From contig NZ_JARGNU010000008.1 of assembly GCF_029212375.1 (NCBI RefSeq), forward strand, positions 89,344-153,343: a stretch of DNA of 64,000 nt, written 5' to 3'. This document shows positions 61,532-64,000 of the stretch, in pieces; the first letter of the stretch is position 1; each line of letters starts with the position of its first letter. This DNA comes from Zhongshania sp. (GTDB lineage Bacteria; Pseudomonadota; Gammaproteobacteria; Pseudomonadales; Spongiibacteraceae). Under the pieces are notes generated by a model that worked only from the letters and a program-made list of their open reading frames with translations, searched no databases and had not been told where the DNA came from. A program made the translations under genes and the position numbers.

Positions 61532-61578
61532 GATTGGTTACGCTCATTATATCGCTCTCGTTGCAGTGCATGCAGGGC

Positions 61579-61704
61579 TTAGTTTAATCCTGCTACGCTG
61601 GCAATAATGCCAACAGCAACAATCGTCAGTAGGCTGTACTTGGCAGCGAGTTCGGCAAAAAAGCTGATGTCGTTAGTTGCGATGGCGGCTTGTAATTGGC
61701 TCAT
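61579..61704 (-). CDS. Small membrane peptide, 41 residues
   Basis: A short open frame: an amphipathic N-half MSQLQAAIATNDISFFAELAAK followed by a hydrophobic C-half YSLLTIVAVGIIASVAGLN, a likely single membrane helix. It is preceded by TAGGAGCACCACC, an excellent Shine-Dalgarno with 7-nt spacing, and followed by a hairpin. The 595-bp region 61402-61997 has no other gene. It resembles the small toxin-like or sensor-modulating membrane peptides of enteric bacteria, but no family is recognised. It is below the length used by most gene callers. Confidence 0.6.
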   Translation of the reverse strand: MSQLQAAIATNDISFFAELAAKYSLLTIVAVGIIASVAGLN

Positions 61705-61997
61705 GGTGGTGCTCCTAGGTATCTATTAAGTAAGATTTACTGTGTCTTGATGACGTAGCCAGTATACGAAGGATCACGCTTTTGTTGGGTTACGGCGATA
61801 TTGTGCGCACACCGCTCAGGGGCCGAGTTTGCGGCCATATTTAATTTATTAGCCATGTGCCATGCCATTTAAATACAAAGACTTAGCGCTTCTATTACCT
61901 AGAATTTAGCTGGCGGTTAAGGGCCGTTAATCATGGCACAGGGATTAAAATGGTGTAATGCAGCGGTTTTTGAGGGATTTAGGGTGGTTTTTTCGGC

Positions 61998-62759
61998 TTA
62001 GCGCAGCGACATGGCGGGGAGTTCCGCCGTTATATTAAAGTCTCGCAGCATCTCGCCAACTAAAAATGTTTCTACCGCGACGGCGCCACGGGCAAACCAG
62101 TCTTTCGCCTCTTGCAGGGTGCCTACCTCGTAAACCAATAGCGGCCAGGGCAGTGCGCGAAGGTCGGCATCGGTTGGTACACAGTGTTTATCGCAAAAAA
62201 TCACTTCGGGATTAAGGCATGCTAGGGAGGCGAGCTGCCAGTCTGGCCAGTAATCGAACACCGCGGCAAAGCGCTGCCAACCTTGGTGTTGAGCGTAAAT
62301 TAAGGCGCTCAACTCAAAGCTAATTAGTAGGCAGCGGTCGGCTACCGGGCGCAGTACATTGATGATGGCATCGACCACGGTTGCTTCATCAAAGTGGCTC
62401 AGACTTTCTTCTTTAATTTCCACATAGGCATTCACCTTGGGGTGGGCCTGTAGCAAGGTTACGATGTCGCTTAGCAAGCACATGGGGTTATCTGGAAACT
62501 TATTGCCAAGGCGGGCACTTTCTGAGGCCTTTAAGGCCAGAAGTTCGTCGGCGCGATATTCCCAAATCAAGCCGTCGCAGCCGCACATCCGCTGCAGATT
62601 GGGGTCGTGAAATACAAAGGGTACACCGTCGGCGCTGATCTGAATGTCGAGTTCAATATTGACCGCGCCCGCCGCAATGGCTTGTTGGAATGCAATTAGG
62701 GTATTTTCTGGGTAGTGTTGGCGCCAGCCGCGATGGGCAATAAAATTTTCGGCCTGCAT
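61998..62759 (-). CDS. Glycerophosphodiester phosphodiesterase family protein
   Basis: A cytoplasmic TIM-barrel phosphodiesterase of 253 residues without a signal peptide (UgpQ-like). Catalytic and metal residues are visible in FIAHRGWRQHYPENTLIAFQQA (His, Arg, Glu), NIELDIQISADGVPFVFHDPNLQRM (Glu, Asp, His) and VNAYVEIKEE. It hydrolyses glycerophosphodiesters to glycerol-3-phosphate. The ATG at 62759 follows GAGACGAGT; a TTG at 62795 is open but less likely. The gene is divergent from asnS. Confidence 0.92.
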   Translation of the reverse strand: MQAENFIAHRGWRQHYPENTLIAFQQAIAAGAVNIELDIQISADGVPFVFHDPNLQRMCGCDGLIWEYRADELLALKASESARLGNKFPDNPMCLLSDIVTLLQAHPKVNAYVEIKEESLSHFDEATVVDAIINVLRPVADRCLLISFELSALIYAQHQGWQRFAAVFDYWPDWQLASLACLNPEVIFCDKHCVPTDADLRALPWPLLVYEVGTLQEAKDWFARGAVAVETFLVGEMLRDFNITAELPAMSLR

Positions 62760-62967
62760 ACTCGTCTCTGCAAGGTGGTGAAGGGGTATTTCCAATATTT
62801 ACTGTAGCCGTAAATGGCATTTATTGGGAGTAAATTTTGTTGCTGGCGCGGGCCTAATATTGGCAGTGTCGCGGTGGCGAGATATTTTCCTTGTGAGAAG
62901 TTACTGAGCTTGGTCATCGCGGCCTATAATGCGCAGATAAATGGTGTTGAATAAAGTTGGAGTCCTT

Positions 62968-64000
62968 ATGACAGTGGTATCAATCAAGTCTTTGCTGGCA
63001 GGTCGTGTCGCACAGGGGAGCGCGGTCGAAGTGCGGGGCTGGATTCGCAGTCGGCGGGATTCCAAGGGCGGTTTTTCATTTTTGGCGCTACACGACGGCT
63101 CGGCCCAAGCGGCGATCCAAGTGGTTGCGCCAGGAGAACTTGCGAATTATCAAACTGATGTACTGCGCCTTACCGCGGGTTGCTCGGTAATTGCCAAAGG
63201 GGTGCTGGTCGAGTCTCAAGGCAAGGGCCAGAGTTTTGAGATACAGGCTAATGGCATTGAAGTTTGCGGTTGGGTAGATGACCCAGACACCTACCCCATT
63301 GCCAAGAAACGTCACAGCTTTGAATATTTACGCACCGTGGCTCATTTACGGCCCCGCACCAATACCTTTGGCGCCACCACGCGGGTGCGCACGGTACTGG
63401 CTAATGCAGTACATCGCTATTTTTACGAGCGTGAGTTCCAGTGGATCAATACGCCGCTTATTACTGCTAGTGATTGTGAAGGTGCGGGCGAAATGTTTCG
63501 GGTCAGCACTTTGGATCTGATGAACCTGCCCCGCACCGAGCAGGGCGCGGTGGATTTTGGCGCTGACTTCTTCGGTAAAGAAGCGTTTCTTACCGTCTCC
63601 GGTCAGCTCAATGCCGAGGCTTATTGTTTGGCGATGTCTAGGGTCTATACCTTTGGCCCCACCTTTCGCGCCGAAAACTCCAATACTAGCCGTCACCTCG
63701 CTGAGTTTTGGATGGTGGAACCGGAAATTGCCTTTGCCAATTTGGACGATGATGCAGCCTTGGCCGAAGATTTTCTTCGCTATTTGCTAACTCAGGTTTT
63801 GGAAAACTGCGAAGACGACCTCGCCTTTTTTAATCAGTTTGTCGACGAGGGCGTTTTGGCCCGCGCCCAGAAAGTGGCAAGCACGCCCTTTGAACGCATG
63901 GACTACGGCGATGCGATTAAAATACTGGAGAAATCCGGTAAGAAATTTGAGTATCCGGTGCGCTGGGGCCTCGATATGCAGTCTGAACACGAGCGTTACC
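62968..64000 (+). CDS. asnS: Asparaginyl-tRNA synthetase (5' part, runs off the window)
   Basis: 344 codons are present of about 466 expected; the frame is open to the last base. The N-terminal OB-fold anticodon domain has [34 protein letters not shown]. The class II catalytic domain follows: [60 protein letters not shown] (motif 1), [46 protein letters not shown] (motif 2). TTGGAGTCCTT precedes the ATG at 62968. AsnRS is distinguished from AspRS by this insert and the GQLNAE segment. Confidence 0.96.
   Translation, partial: MTVVSIKSLLAGRVAQGSAVEVRGWIRSRRDSKGGFSFLALHDGSAQAAIQVVAPGELANYQTDVLRLTAGCSVIAKGVLVESQGKGQSFEIQANGIEVCGWVDDPDTYPIAKKRHSFEYLRTVAHLRPRTNTFGATTRVRTVLANAVHRYFYEREFQWINTPLITASDCEGAGEMFRVSTLDLMNLPRTEQGAVDFGADFFGKEAFLTVSGQLNAEAYCLAMSRVYTFGPTFRAENSNTSRHLAEFWMVEPEIAFANLDDDAALAEDFLRYLLTQVLENCEDDLAFFNQFVDEGVLARAQKVASTPFERMDYGDAIKILEKSGKKFEYPVRWGLDMQSEHERY

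Overview
The window comes from the chromosome of a moderately GC-rich gammaproteobacterium. Signs of this are OxyR next to ahpCF, CmoM, a RimK operon, an ABC-F factor of the YbiT type, FadH and a finR/fpr-like divergent pair. The many acyl-CoA dehydrogenases, a P450, PHP-type secreted hydrolases and OmpA/thrombospondin-type-3 proteins fit a marine or oligotrophic aerobe, perhaps of the Spongiibacteraceae/Cellvibrionales. That placement is inferred from gene content only. No prophage, transposase or CRISPR array is visible.

Layout. 1-200: non-coding, with two copies in opposite orientation of a small palindromic repeat. 0.2-10.9 kb: lipid or isoprenoid/steroid-like catabolism (P450, three acyl-CoA dehydrogenases, an acyl-CoA ligase, an Fe-dependent alcohol dehydrogenase, two AraC regulators). 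10.9-15 kb: a two-component system whose kinase is split by a one-base frameshift, its LuxR-type response regulator, and a lipoprotein behind a 55-nt inverted repeat. 15-24 kb: housekeeping genes (NADAR protein, carboxylesterase, tRNA-Arg(CCG), HDOD protein, fadH, ybiT, pteridine reductase). 24-27.4 kb: oxyR/ahpC/ahpF with a well-spaced OxyR site. 27.5-30.6 kb: a VWA protein, a membrane anti-sigma-like protein and an ECF sigma factor with overlapping genes. 30.7-31.4 kb: higBA toxin-antitoxin, followed by an attC-like hairpin. 32-36.5 kb: LysR and LuxR regulators and two secreted proteins. 36.6-39.1 kb: rimB-like/rimK/aspartoacylase-like operon. 39.3-46.9 kb: envelope proteins, a TpsB-like barrel and a MarR/Bcr-CflA pair. 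46.9-57.2 kb: finR/fpr, DODA dioxygenase, zntB-mgtC overlap, hydrolase-MAPEG-PHP group, OmpA lipoprotein, LEA-2 lipoprotein. 57.2-64 kb: ParA, riboflavin synthase paralogue, YdcH-like protein, a probable Rsm/Csr-type sRNA behind a GacA/UvrY box, cmoM, small conserved proteins, GDPD, and the 5' part of asnS running off the end.

The most notable items are not classical genes. First is the 59.43-59.59 kb element: an 18-bp GacA-box palindrome, then about 90 nt with three GGA-loop hairpins and an intrinsic terminator, which looks like a CsrA/RsmA-sequestering sRNA. Second is a C4-6/N6/G4-6 palindrome found three times, each time next to a LuxR-family regulator or its neighbour. Third is the T4-tract frameshift in the histidine kinase. 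Fourth is an unlisted 41-codon membrane peptide gene with a strong Shine-Dalgarno at 61.6-61.7 kb.
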